The notes beneath the pieces are model-generated. The model made no database searches, was not told the DNA's origin, and worked only from the letters and a program-made list of their open reading frames with translations. A program made the translations under genes and the position numbers. A stretch of DNA of 64,000 nt. Origin: Octadecabacter dasysiphoniae (GTDB taxonomy: Bacteria; Pseudomonadota; Alphaproteobacteria; Rhodobacterales; Rhodobacteraceae). Location of the stretch: the NCBI RefSeq assembly GCF_021532615.1, contig NZ_JAKGAQ010000002.1:372001-436000 (forward strand). The letters run 5' to 3'. Below are positions 18,203 to 26,700 of the stretch, piece after piece; positions within the stretch are counted from its first letter, which is position 1; every line of letters begins with the position of its first letter.

Positions 18203-19429
18203 ATGAAAATCACAGGCGCGAAGATCTTTGTTGGTGGGCCCGCCAAAAATTACGTCACGATCAAAATCATGACTGATCAGGGTGTTTATGGCCTTGGTGA
18301 TGCCACGCTGAACAACCGTGAAACCCTGCCTGCCGCGTATTTACAAGATTATCTAATTCCGAACCTGATCGGGATGGACCCGCGCAACAGCGAAGACATC
18401 TGGCAGTTCTTTTATCGCGGGGCGTATTTCAGGCGTGGGCCGATCGCGATGGCGTCGTTCGGGGCGATCGACATGGCGCTGTGGGACATCAAAGGCAAAC
18501 TGGCCAACATGCCGCTGTATCAGCTGTTTGGTGGCAAAAGCCGCGATGGGGCGATGGTTTATGCCCATGCCACAGGCACCGATCTGGAAGACCTGATGGA
18601 CAGCATCACCGCCTATGTTGAACAGGGTTACAAAGCAGTGCGCGTGCAATGCGGCATCCCGGGGATGCCCAGCGCCAGTTATGCGGTGCCCGAAACCCGT
18701 GGCGCGAACAAAAACTACATCAGCGATTTCAGCGGTGTGCGCCCCAAGATCGAGGTCTGGGATACCGAAAAATACCTGCGTTTTATGCCAGGTGCTCTCG
18801 CTGAAATTCGGGCGCGGTTTGGCCCTGACCTCAAGATACTGCACGACGTCCACCATCGCCTGACCCCGCGCGAGGCGGCGCAATTTGCCAAGGCTGTGGA
18901 ACCTGTCGGGCTGTACTGGCTCGAAGATCCGACCCCGGCTGAAGATCAGAACGCGCTGCGCCTTTTGCGCCAACATTCCACCGTGCCCGTCGCGATTGGT
19001 GAAGTTTTCAATTCGATCTGGGATTGTAACACGCTGATCCAAGAAGAACTGATCGATTTCATCCGCGTTGCTGTCACCTATGCCGGGGGGATTACCCATG
19101 TGAAACGCATCGTGGACCTTGCCGGATTGCATCATGTCAAAACCGGATTTCACGGCGCGCCCAGCCATTCGCCGATCAGTATGGCCGCGCAACATCATCT
19201 GAATGCCTGGGCCCCGAATTTCGGGATTCAGGAATATCTGGTGCTGGGCACGCCCGAATGTGACGCGCTGTTTCCGTCTGATCATAAAATGGAAAACGGG
19301 ATGGTCTATGTTAGCGATGCGCCCGGTCTGGGCGTGGATTTTGATGAGAACGAAGCAGAGAAATACAGCTACCGCGCTGGCAGTCATCCTGTCGTCAGGT
19401 TGGAAGACGGGACGATATGGGACTACTGA
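18203..19429 (+). CDS. manD: D-mannonate dehydratase, ManD (enolase superfamily)
   Basis: A 408-residue member of the mandelate-racemase branch, ManD subfamily. Metal ligands are D215, E241 and E267; H217 (HDVHHRLTP) and R147 are the likely acid/base residues. It dehydrates D-mannonate to 2-keto-3-deoxy-D-gluconate (KDG). Some ManD-type proteins have low activity or act on D-gluconate, so specificity is inferred. ATG 18203 follows GGAGG and restores the family N-terminus (KITGAKIFV). First gene of the island; the ABC gene follows after 24 bases. A second, unrelated mannonate dehydratase (uxuA) lies at 33457-34605. Confidence 0.85.
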   Translation: MKITGAKIFVGGPAKNYVTIKIMTDQGVYGLGDATLNNRETLPAAYLQDYLIPNLIGMDPRNSEDIWQFFYRGAYFRRGPIAMASFGAIDMALWDIKGKLANMPLYQLFGGKSRDGAMVYAHATGTDLEDLMDSITAYVEQGYKAVRVQCGIPGMPSASYAVPETRGANKNYISDFSGVRPKIEVWDTEKYLRFMPGALAEIRARFGPDLKILHDVHHRLTPREAAQFAKAVEPVGLYWLEDPTPAEDQNALRLLRQHSTVPVAIGEVFNSIWDCNTLIQEELIDFIRVAVTYAGGITHVKRIVDLAGLHHVKTGFHGAPSHSPISMAAQHHLNAWAPNFGIQEYLVLGTPECDALFPSDHKMENGMVYVSDAPGLGVDFDENEAEKYSYRAGSHPVVRLEDGTIWDY

Positions 19430-19453
19430 AAATCCTTCGAAGGCCACGTCGGG

Positions 19454-21307
19454 ATGTTTAGGCTTTATGATCGCATCACACGGATCGCGCTTGGTCTGGT
19501 TGACCCGTATGACCCCGGCGATGCCAGCCCGCCTGCCCGCCATGTTTGGCCCTATCTGAAATCGCACCTTTACCCGCTGCGCTGGGTTTTGATCCTCAGC
19601 GTGATTGTCACCGTCATCGCGGCCAGCGTTGAGGTTTGGTTGATCAGCTATGCTGGCCAGTTGATCGACATGCTTGCCGACACGCCGCGCGACGAGATTT
19701 GGCAACGCCATGCGCCAAATCTGATAGGTGCTGCGTTTATCTTGATCCTGTTTCGGCCCGTGTCGCAATTTCTGCGTCACGCCGCCAATGACATCAGCCT
19801 GCAATGCAATGCCGCCAATCTGTTTCGATGGCGCGCCCATGCGCATCTGACCAAACAGTCCGTTGGTTGGTTTCAAGACGATCTTGCCGGGCGCACCGCT
19901 TCGCGGCTTGTCTTGATGGGGAACTACGCGACGTTTGTGATTTATCATTCCCTGAACGCAGTGGCCTTTGGTCTTGTCTATATGATCGGTGTGGTCACGT
20001 TTATGGCGGGCATCGACATCCGGTTGGCGGTTCCGCTGTTCATTTGGCTGGCTCTTTATATCTTGGTGATGGTGGTCATCATCCCGCGCATGGTGCGGTC
20101 GATGGAAACGTTCATGGCGTCGAAATCCGCCCTGCTTGGCGGGGTCGTAGATACGTTTTCGAACTTTGACACCGTCAGCCTTTTTGCGCGACGCAAAGAC
20201 ATCGAGGCAGATCACCGCGCGTGGCTTGAAACAACCCGCGAAAAGCTGTTTTTGGCGCGTCAGATCAGCGTCGGAATGCGGACATTAACCGTCTGGCTTG
20301 AGGGGCTGATTATTACGGGTTTCGTCGGCTACGGTGTTTGGCTTTGGTCGGGCGGTCATGCGACAATCGGGCTGGTCAGCGCCGCTGTCGCCATGAGCCT
20401 GCGCATCACGACAATGGCCGATTGGGTGTCCGAGGCGGTTTGGGCGATTTTTGAAAATGTCGGATCTGTTCGCGAAGCCCTGCGTTCAATTGCACAACCG
20501 CTTAGCATACCGGATACATCGGGCGCCCCCGAACTTAGCGTCAGCGGGGGCCGCATCAGCATCAACAACATCCGCCATCATTATGGCAAAGGCCAGGGTG
20601 GGCTGGCGGGGATCAGCGTTGATATTCAATCGGGTGAAAAGATCGGGTTGGTTGGGCCATCGGGTGCGGGCAAATCGACGTTGGTCAATTTGATACTGCA
20701 GTTTTACGAACCTGAATCCGGACAAATCCTGATTGATGGTCAGGATGTTTCTGCGGTTGATCGCGAAAGCCTGCGCAACGCCGTTGGGATGGTCAGCCAG
20801 CAGGCGGCTTTGTTGAACCGTTCCGTGCGTGACAACATTGCGCTGGGGCGCGACGGCGTTTCGCAAAACCAGATCGAGGCCGCCGCCCGCGAGGCCCAAG
20901 CCCATGATTTCATCACAGATCTGCAAGACAGCGAGGGACGCCGCGGTTACGACGCGCACGTTGGCGAACGCGGTGTGAAGTTGTCAGGCGGGCAACGCCA
21001 ACGTATTTCCATCGCGCGGGTGATCCTGAAGGATGCGCCAATTCTGATATTGGACGAGGCCACAAGCGCGCTGGACAGTGAGGTGGAGGCGGATATCCAC
21101 GCGGCGCTCACGACAATCATCGCTGATAAAACAGTCATCGCGATAGCACACAGGCTGTCGACCATCGCACAGATGGACCGCATTATGGTGATAGACCAAG
21201 GCGCGATTGTGGAAAGCGGCACGCATCAGGATTTGCTGACCCAAGGTGGGCTTTATGCGCGGTTGTGGGATCGCCAGTCGGGCGGGTTTATCGGCCACAT
21301 TGATTGA
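19454..21307 (+). CDS. ABC exporter-type ATPase/permease fusion
   Basis: A 617-residue half-transporter. An N-terminal six-helix transmembrane domain (about 45-340) is followed by a nucleotide-binding domain with Walker A GPSGAGKST, signature LSGGQRQR and Walker B ILILDEATSALD. This is the MsbA/MdlB architecture and would act as a homodimer in the inner membrane. It is co-directional with manD at 24 bases with only a weak ribosome site, so probably co-transcribed. An exporter in a sugar-acid catabolic island is unexpected; the substrate is unknown. Confidence 0.85.
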   Translation: MFRLYDRITRIALGLVDPYDPGDASPPARHVWPYLKSHLYPLRWVLILSVIVTVIAASVEVWLISYAGQLIDMLADTPRDEIWQRHAPNLIGAAFILILFRPVSQFLRHAANDISLQCNAANLFRWRAHAHLTKQSVGWFQDDLAGRTASRLVLMGNYATFVIYHSLNAVAFGLVYMIGVVTFMAGIDIRLAVPLFIWLALYILVMVVIIPRMVRSMETFMASKSALLGGVVDTFSNFDTVSLFARRKDIEADHRAWLETTREKLFLARQISVGMRTLTVWLEGLIITGFVGYGVWLWSGGHATIGLVSAAVAMSLRITTMADWVSEAVWAIFENVGSVREALRSIAQPLSIPDTSGAPELSVSGGRISINNIRHHYGKGQGGLAGISVDIQSGEKIGLVGPSGAGKSTLVNLILQFYEPESGQILIDGQDVSAVDRESLRNAVGMVSQQAALLNRSVRDNIALGRDGVSQNQIEAAAREAQAHDFITDLQDSEGRRGYDAHVGERGVKLSGGQRQRISIARVILKDAPILILDEATSALDSEVEADIHAALTTIIADKTVIAIAHRLSTIAQMDRIMVIDQGAIVESGTHQDLLTQGGLYARLWDRQSGGFIGHID

Positions 21308-21333
21308 TCGCAGAACACGAACGGTCCGACCCG

Positions 21334-22713
21334 TTATGTTGCGACCTGCGCGCGTTTCCAATTCCCTTGAAACAGGCGGCGGTGAAAAATCGGGAACTTG
21401 ATCAGTTCTTCGACAAACAAAAGGGACAGAACCCAGAACACCGGCACGTTGAAAACCAGAACGGCCAATGCAGTCGCGGGCACGCGAAACAGCCATTGGG
21501 ACCACACAAAGATATGCATCACATAGATCGTGTCACCACTGGCGCGCAGGGTATTGCCACAGATCGCGTTGGATTGTTTCGGGAACGGCAAGATTAGCAA
21601 TATCGGCAGGAAGCCAAGCAGGATCGTGCGGGTTTCAAGGCTAAGATCGGCGTACAGATAGGTCGCTGACAGGCAAATCCCTGCATAGATCAAGGCTACG
21701 AACAGCGCGGCAACAAACCCTGCGCGCCACGCACTGCTGAGGAACCGATCCAGCACAGCGGCAGAGGGTTGTTGGCCCAGCAGTTGCGCCACGATGATGC
21801 CGGTTGCTTGTGCCCATTGCATCCCGATTGTGCCCGCCACCATGATCCACGGTGTGATCAGGGTCATGGCGGCAAATTCATTCAGGCTTAGGTTGGCGTA
21901 GATCAGCGTGCAGATATGGGCCGCGAAGGTCGCGCTGATGAATGTCGCGGCAATCGGAAGCGAAAAGCTGAGGTGGCGATACACCGTCAGCGCAAATGTA
22001 GACTGACGCCAGCCACGGATTTTGGCCAAAGCGGCATCCACCCGCCAAAGTTGGATCACAAGGAAAACGACCTGAATGCAGACCGCCAACGCGCTGCCCA
22101 GTGCGGCCCCTGTGACACCAAACGCGGGCAATCCTGCATAGCCGTGGATCAGCACGATGCTTGCGATGACGTTGATCGGCAGGGACAGACAGAAACTATA
22201 AAGCGGAACGCGGGTGCGGCCGCATCCGTTGAAATAGCTTGATAGGCATTGTCCTACGGCTTCGCCCAATATGACAATGGAAAAGACCGCGAGGTATCCC
22301 CTAGCCATGCCCGCAATGTCGTTCGTCGGGGCCATGGCATTGATCAGCGACCCGCCAAAAAGCGCGAGAATGATCAATCCGACACCACCGACAGTCAGGC
22401 TCACGGCCAGCCCTGACACGAGTGTCGATTTCACGAAAACAGGGTCGTTCGTGCCAAAGGCCTGCGCGGTTCTGATCTGCATCGCGTTGGAAAACGCTAA
22501 GATGGCCCCAAGAACAAAGCCCGCAATCGCCGCGGCAAGACCCATCGCTGCGAGGGCGGATTCGCCCAGCGACGACACAAGATAGGCGTCAATCACAACG
22601 GTGCCGTGCAACATGACCGCATTGATTGTCATGGGCCATGCAAGGCCAAACACATGTCGCCATGTGCGGTGGTGTTCAATATCGTTTGTGATGTCCGGCG
22701 TTTGGTCGGTCAT
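21334..22713 (-). CDS. MATE-family efflux transporter
   Basis: A 459-residue multi-pass protein with about twelve hydrophobic helices in two related halves, typical of MATE proteins (AWPMTINAVMLHGTVVIDAYLVSSLGESALAA is cut into AWPMTINAVML and SLGESALAAMGLAAA here). It probably exports cationic compounds using H+ or Na+. It is convergent with the ABC exporter (26 bases between stops) and lies upstream of the GntR gene on the same strand. Any link to uronate use is inference from position only. Confidence 0.82.
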   Translation of the reverse strand: MTDQTPDITNDIEHHRTWRHVFGLAWPMTINAVMLHGTVVIDAYLVSSLGESALAAMGLAAAIAGFVLGAILAFSNAMQIRTAQAFGTNDPVFVKSTLVSGLAVSLTVGGVGLIILALFGGSLINAMAPTNDIAGMARGYLAVFSIVILGEAVGQCLSSYFNGCGRTRVPLYSFCLSLPINVIASIVLIHGYAGLPAFGVTGAALGSALAVCIQVVFLVIQLWRVDAALAKIRGWRQSTFALTVYRHLSFSLPIAATFISATFAAHICTLIYANLSLNEFAAMTLITPWIMVAGTIGMQWAQATGIIVAQLLGQQPSAAVLDRFLSSAWRAGFVAALFVALIYAGICLSATYLYADLSLETRTILLGFLPILLILPFPKQSNAICGNTLRASGDTIYVMHIFVWSQWLFRVPATALAVLVFNVPVFWVLSLLFVEELIKFPIFHRRLFQGNWKRAQVAT

Positions 22714-22812
22714 GAACGATAGACAGGGGAGAGCGCATGAACCGTAATTGCCCGCAGCGTGGATGCACGTTTTGACGCCGCATTTTTGCTGCGCACAGAT
22801 ATGGTGCCAGGG

Positions 22813-23505
22813 TTAGGCATCTACCGTTTCAAAATAGTTGGCGTTCGTGGCGGTGATTCTGTCGATGGTTTCATCCAGTCGGGCAAGGTGGAACTGCCCC
22901 ACGTCCACGGCGCGTTCTGCATCATGGGCTTTGATCGCGTCGGCGATGCGTTTGTGGTCTTCCATCAGATCAGGGAGCCGCTGTTCTTTTGACAGTCCAA
23001 GACGGCACAGACGATCGACTTTGGCTTTTTCGGCCATGATGACGTCAAAGGCGAAATCTGCGCCCGAGATTTCGCACAGAACTTTGTGGAATTTGTAATC
23101 AAGTGCGCCGAACCCGTCGACATCGCGATCTTTGATGGCTTTTTCCTGTTCCAGAATTATGGCGTCCATGCGGTCCGCGCCTGCGGCGTCACAGCGTTCA
23201 GCGGCACGGCGCAGGACCTCCATTTCAACGGCAGCGCGCACGAAACGGGACTTTTCGATTTCACGCATAGAGAACCGTTTTACTTCGGTTGCGCGTTGGG
23301 GCCGGATCAATAGCAGATCAAGGTTCGCAAGGCGGCTGAATGCGTCCCGAACGGGTTGGCGCGAAATGCCGAACCGCGCGGCCATCTCTGCCTCGGAAAT
23401 TTTATCACCGGGCCGCAGGGCCAACGTCGCGATCTGGTCGTGAAGGTAATCAAACACCTCATCGACGCTTGTTCTACGCTCTGTCAATCGCACTGTATCC
23501 GGCAT
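22813..23505 (-). CDS. GntR/FCD-type regulator 1 of the uronate island
   Basis: A 230-residue FadR-subfamily regulator: an N-terminal winged helix (about 10-80; recognition helix in SRQPVRDAFSRL) and a C-terminal all-helical FCD ligand domain (about 90-220). ATG 23505 has AAAGGAGAAG upstream; the longer frame to 23586 has no such site. It is divergent from the oligouronide importer with 241 bases between, holding two operator-like palindromes. Its DNA-reading helix is almost identical to that of regulator 2 (37459-38172). It probably represses importer and catabolic genes until a uronate intermediate binds (inference). Confidence 0.85.
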   Translation of the reverse strand: MPDTVRLTERRTSVDEVFDYLHDQIATLALRPGDKISEAEMAARFGISRQPVRDAFSRLANLDLLLIRPQRATEVKRFSMREIEKSRFVRAAVEMEVLRRAAERCDAAGADRMDAIILEQEKAIKDRDVDGFGALDYKFHKVLCEISGADFAFDVIMAEKAKVDRLCRLGLSKEQRLPDLMEDHKRIADAIKAHDAERAVDVGQFHLARLDETIDRITATNANYFETVDA

Positions 23506-23648
23506 GTGATCTTCTCCTTTAAAATGGCCACAAGACCATTTGGCGGCCCCACAACACGAAGGCCCTACCACAAAATCCTGCATCACTGCGACATACGCGC
23601 AGTTTGGAATGAAAGACAGACCTTCTCCTCCTCATTACCAAATTTGTG

Positions 23649-23681
23649 ACTAGTATGCTAGCTTATAAACTAGTATTCTAG
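23649..23681. promoter_or_regulatory. tandem operator copies B1 and B2, importer/GntR1 divergent promoter
   Basis: ACTAGTATGCTAG (23649-23661) and ACTAGTATTCTAG (23669-23681) repeat with a period of exactly 20 bases, so both face the same side of the DNA helix. TATAAA (23664-23669) lies between them and may be part of a promoter. The distance to the importer ATPase start is 65 bases. This is the best-formed example of the island operator. Confidence 0.65.
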
Positions 23682-23746
23682 TTTCAACGACGTCGAATCG
23701 GCGTCCGTTCGGTGCTGCGTGCAATGGTTTCTATAGGGAGGGAACG

Positions 23747-24850
23747 ATGTCGGGTGTCAGTCTTCAACAACTCGTAAAATCATACGGTGCGGTGCAGGTC
23801 GTTCATGGAATTGATCTGGATGTTCAAGAGAAAGAATTTGTTGTTCTGGTTGGGCCGTCTGGCTGCGGTAAATCAACGACGCTTCGTATGATTGCCGGTC
23901 TGGAAGAAATCAGTGGCGGCGAACTGACCATCGACGGGCGCCGTGTTAACCGCGTGGCACCCAAAGACCGCGATGTCGCGATGGTGTTTCAGAACTACGC
24001 CCTTTACCCACATTTGAACGTTGCCGATAACATCGCCTTTGGCCTGCGCATCCGTAAGGAAAGCAAAGAGGTTATCGCGTCCTCGGTTGAGGAAGTTGGC
24101 GAAATTCTGGGCCTGACGCCCTACCTTGAACGCCGTCCTGCGGATTTGTCCGGTGGTCAGCGACAGCGTGTGGCCATGGGCCGTGCGATTGTGCGACGCC
24201 CCAAAGTGTTTTTGTTCGATGAACCCTTGTCGAACCTAGATGCCAAGTTGCGCACGCAGATGCGCGCGGAAATCAAACGGCTTCATAAACGGCTCGGCGT
24301 TACGTCGATCTATGTGACTCACGATCAAGTTGAGGCGATGACCCTCGCGGATCGGATTGTTGTTATGCATGACGGGCGGATTGAGCAGATTGGCACGCCG
24401 ATGGAATTGTTCCTGAACCCCGTGAATACATTTGTGGCCGGATTCCTTGGATCGCCACCGATGAACATGGTTAAGGCCCGCGTCGCATCTGGTGCGAACG
24501 GACCAGTGGCAGAGTTTAACGACTACACCTTACCGCTGGCTAATATCGCATCGCTGCAAAATGCCGTTGGGACTGACGTGATCCTTGGCATCCGGCCGGA
24601 GTTCGTCAACGTGACGCGCACGCCGGGTAATGGCGCTGTCCCGGTGGATGTTGACCTGATTGAAACGCTTGGGTCTGAGGCCCTCATTCACGGAACGCTG
24701 CTGAACGAGCCTTTCGTCATTCGCACGGAAACCGTCGGTCAGATGGACGTGCTGGACGGTATTTCAGGGTTCACGATCGATCCTGATCTTATTCGTGTGT
24801 TTGACGCTGAAACGGGATTGGCCCTGCCCGGCCAAGTGACCAAACAATGA
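23747..24850 (+). CDS. algS: oligouronide ABC importer, ATP-binding protein (AlgS/UgpC/MsmK-like)
   Basis: A 367-residue importer ATPase. Walker A is GPSGCGKST (36-44), signature LSGGQRQRVAMGRA, Walker B VFLFDEPLSNLD, switch histidine in VTHDQ. A C-terminal MOI/TOBE beta domain (about 240-367) is typical of carbohydrate importers. The start has an excellent AGGGAGG. First gene of a long operon: importer, PL15 lyase, DEH reductase, kdgF, kdgK, rraA-like, uxuA. The AlgS name rests on partnership with AlgM1/AlgM2/AlgQ-like genes and the lyase; some such ATPases serve several importers. Confidence 0.85.
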   Translation: MSGVSLQQLVKSYGAVQVVHGIDLDVQEKEFVVLVGPSGCGKSTTLRMIAGLEEISGGELTIDGRRVNRVAPKDRDVAMVFQNYALYPHLNVADNIAFGLRIRKESKEVIASSVEEVGEILGLTPYLERRPADLSGGQRQRVAMGRAIVRRPKVFLFDEPLSNLDAKLRTQMRAEIKRLHKRLGVTSIYVTHDQVEAMTLADRIVVMHDGRIEQIGTPMELFLNPVNTFVAGFLGSPPMNMVKARVASGANGPVAEFNDYTLPLANIASLQNAVGTDVILGIRPEFVNVTRTPGNGAVPVDVDLIETLGSEALIHGTLLNEPFVIRTETVGQMDVLDGISGFTIDPDLIRVFDAETGLALPGQVTKQ

Positions 24851-25776
24851 GCGCCCCATCCGACAGCCGCGTAGCCCGCATTGTCGATCACTTGAAACGT
24901 GAATGGCAGCTTTACGCGATGCTTTTGCCGACGATTATCTGGCTTATCGTGTTTCTGTATAAGCCGATGTATGGCCTGCAAATCGCCTTCAAAGACTATT
25001 CTATTTTCCGCGGTGTAGCAGGAAGCCCGTGGATCGGGTTCGAACATTTCGACAGTCTATTCAACAATGACCAGTTCCTGCGCGCCCTAAGAAACACCAT
25101 CATCATGAGCGTCTATGGCCTTTTGTTCGGCTTTCCTGTGCCGATCCTTTTGGCGTTGATGTTTAACGAAGTTCTGAACCAGACCTTCAAGAAATCAGCC
25201 CAGACGATTGTTTATCTGCCTCACTTCATTTCATCGGTGATCATTGCCGGTATTGTCATCACCTCGTTCTCGCCCTCGGCGGGGATTGTGAACACGATAC
25301 TGGGCTGGTTCGGGATCGATTCAATATATTTCCTGACCAAACCGGAATGGTTCAGGCCGATCTTTATTGGGACCGGAATCTGGCAAGAGGCCGGATTCCA
25401 ATCGATTGTTTACCTTGCCGCCATCGCGGGCGTGTCGCCGACTTTGTATGAATCGGCGGTCGTGGACGGGGCGTCGCGTTGGCAGATGATGTGGAAAATC
25501 ACCATCCCGTCGATCATGGCGACGGTCATCATTATGTTGATCATCCGGATCGGCAACATCCTCGAGATTTCGTTCGAGATGATTATCCTTCTGTACCAGC
25601 CCGCCACCTATGAAACCGCCGACGTCGTGAACACCTTTATCTACCGTCAGGGTTTGCAAGGGGGCCAGTATGATTTTGCCGCCGCTGCCGGCCTGTTCAA
25701 CGCGATTGTTGCGTTCGTTCTGGTGATCACCGCGAACACAATTTCAAAGCGCTATTCGCGCACGTCGCTGTGGTAG
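24847..25776 (+). CDS. algM1: oligouronide ABC importer permease 1 (AlgM1/LplB-like)
   Basis: A 309-residue permease of the LplB/YteP/AlgM1 type with six predicted membrane helices. The binding-protein-dependent permease EAA loop is seen as YESAVVDGASRWQMMWKITIP (about residues 198-218). It overlaps algS by ATGA. With permease 2 it forms the channel that moves alginate-type oligosaccharides into the cytoplasm. The permease family rather than any substrate residue supports the assignment. Confidence 0.85.
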   Translation: MSAPSDSRVARIVDHLKREWQLYAMLLPTIIWLIVFLYKPMYGLQIAFKDYSIFRGVAGSPWIGFEHFDSLFNNDQFLRALRNTIIMSVYGLLFGFPVPILLALMFNEVLNQTFKKSAQTIVYLPHFISSVIIAGIVITSFSPSAGIVNTILGWFGIDSIYFLTKPEWFRPIFIGTGIWQEAGFQSIVYLAAIAGVSPTLYESAVVDGASRWQMMWKITIPSIMATVIIMLIIRIGNILEISFEMIILLYQPATYETADVVNTFIYRQGLQGGQYDFAAAAGLFNAIVAFVLVITANTISKRYSRTSLW

Positions 25777-25789
25777 GGGGGATCGCAAA

Positions 25790-26671
25790 ATGGCAAATAT
25801 GAACCTCTATTCGCGCGGCGACAAACTGTTCGTCATTGTGAACATGATCCTTTTGGGGATCTTCACGATCTCGACCCTGTACCCGTTTATCTACATCGCG
25901 GCCATGTCGATGAGTACGGGATTTGAAGCGCGCGCAGGCAATGTCGTTCTGACACCTGTTGGCTTTACCCTTGAGGCATACAAGCAGGTGCTGAGCGAGG
26001 CGCAGTTCTGGATCAGCTACAAGAACACGTTTATCTATACGATTTTCGGCACCCTCACGAGCCTCGCGTTTATCATTCCCGGGGCCTATGCCCTGTCGCG
26101 TCCACAACTTTACGGGCGCAGATTCTGGAACCTGATGGTGGCGTTTACCATGTGGTTCAATGCGGGCCTGATCCCGTTTTTCCTGAACATGCGCGATCTT
26201 GGTTTGCTGGACAGCTACATCGGCATCATCATCGGATTTGCGGTTAACGGGTTCAACATCATCTTGTTGCGCAACTTCTTTGAGGCGATCCCGCAGTCCT
26301 TTGAGGAAGCCGCGCGGATGGACGGCGCAAACGAATTCCAGGTGCTTTGGAAGGTGTACATGCCGCTGTCCAAACCCGCCATCGCCACGGTTGCGCTGTT
26401 TTGTATTGTATCACGTTGGAACGGATTTTTCTGGGCCATGGTCCTGTTGCAAGACGAGGACAAAATCCCGCTGCAAGTCTATCTACGCCACGTCATCGTC
26501 GAGCTGTCGGATGATGAAGAGTTCGCCAATTCGTTGCTGACGTCGGCCTATTCGTTCGAGACCGTGAGCGCGGCAATCATCGTATGCTCGATCATACCGA
26601 TCTTGCTGATTTACCCCTTTCTCCAGAAATATTTCAGCAAGGGAATCTTGCTGGGCGGAGTGAAGGAATGA
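25790..26671 (+). CDS. algM2: oligouronide ABC importer permease 2 (AlgM2/YtcP-like)
   Basis: A 293-residue permease of the YtcP/LplC/AlgM2 type with six predicted helices. Its EAA loop reads FEEAARMDGANEFQVLWKV (about residues 170-188). The start ATG 25790 comes 13 bases after permease 1. It pairs with the LplB-like permease, a combination used by importers of long oligouronides in Sphingomonas and Bacillus. Confidence 0.85.
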   Translation: MANMNLYSRGDKLFVIVNMILLGIFTISTLYPFIYIAAMSMSTGFEARAGNVVLTPVGFTLEAYKQVLSEAQFWISYKNTFIYTIFGTLTSLAFIIPGAYALSRPQLYGRRFWNLMVAFTMWFNAGLIPFFLNMRDLGLLDSYIGIIIGFAVNGFNIILLRNFFEAIPQSFEEAARMDGANEFQVLWKVYMPLSKPAIATVALFCIVSRWNGFFWAMVLLQDEDKIPLQVYLRHVIVELSDDEEFANSLLTSAYSFETVSAAIIVCSIIPILLIYPFLQKYFSKGILLGGVKE

Positions 26672-26700
26672 CGACCACAATCGCATCTAGGGAGGATATT

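Noticed and set aside
19433..19442. CCTTCGAAGG palindrome between manD and the ABC gene
   Set aside because: Only ten bases, with no loop for a hairpin and no second copy at related promoters; chance is likely.
18353..20215. A 620-codon open frame on the minus strand opposite manD and the ABC exporter
   Set aside because: It is rich in His, Arg, Asp and Gln with no domain motif, and lies opposite two clear genes. It is a by-product of high third-position GC.
23506..23586. An upstream ATG extending GntR regulator 1 by 27 residues
   Set aside because: The extension is Cys-rich and unlike the family, and the strong AAAGGAGAAG site points to ATG 23505.
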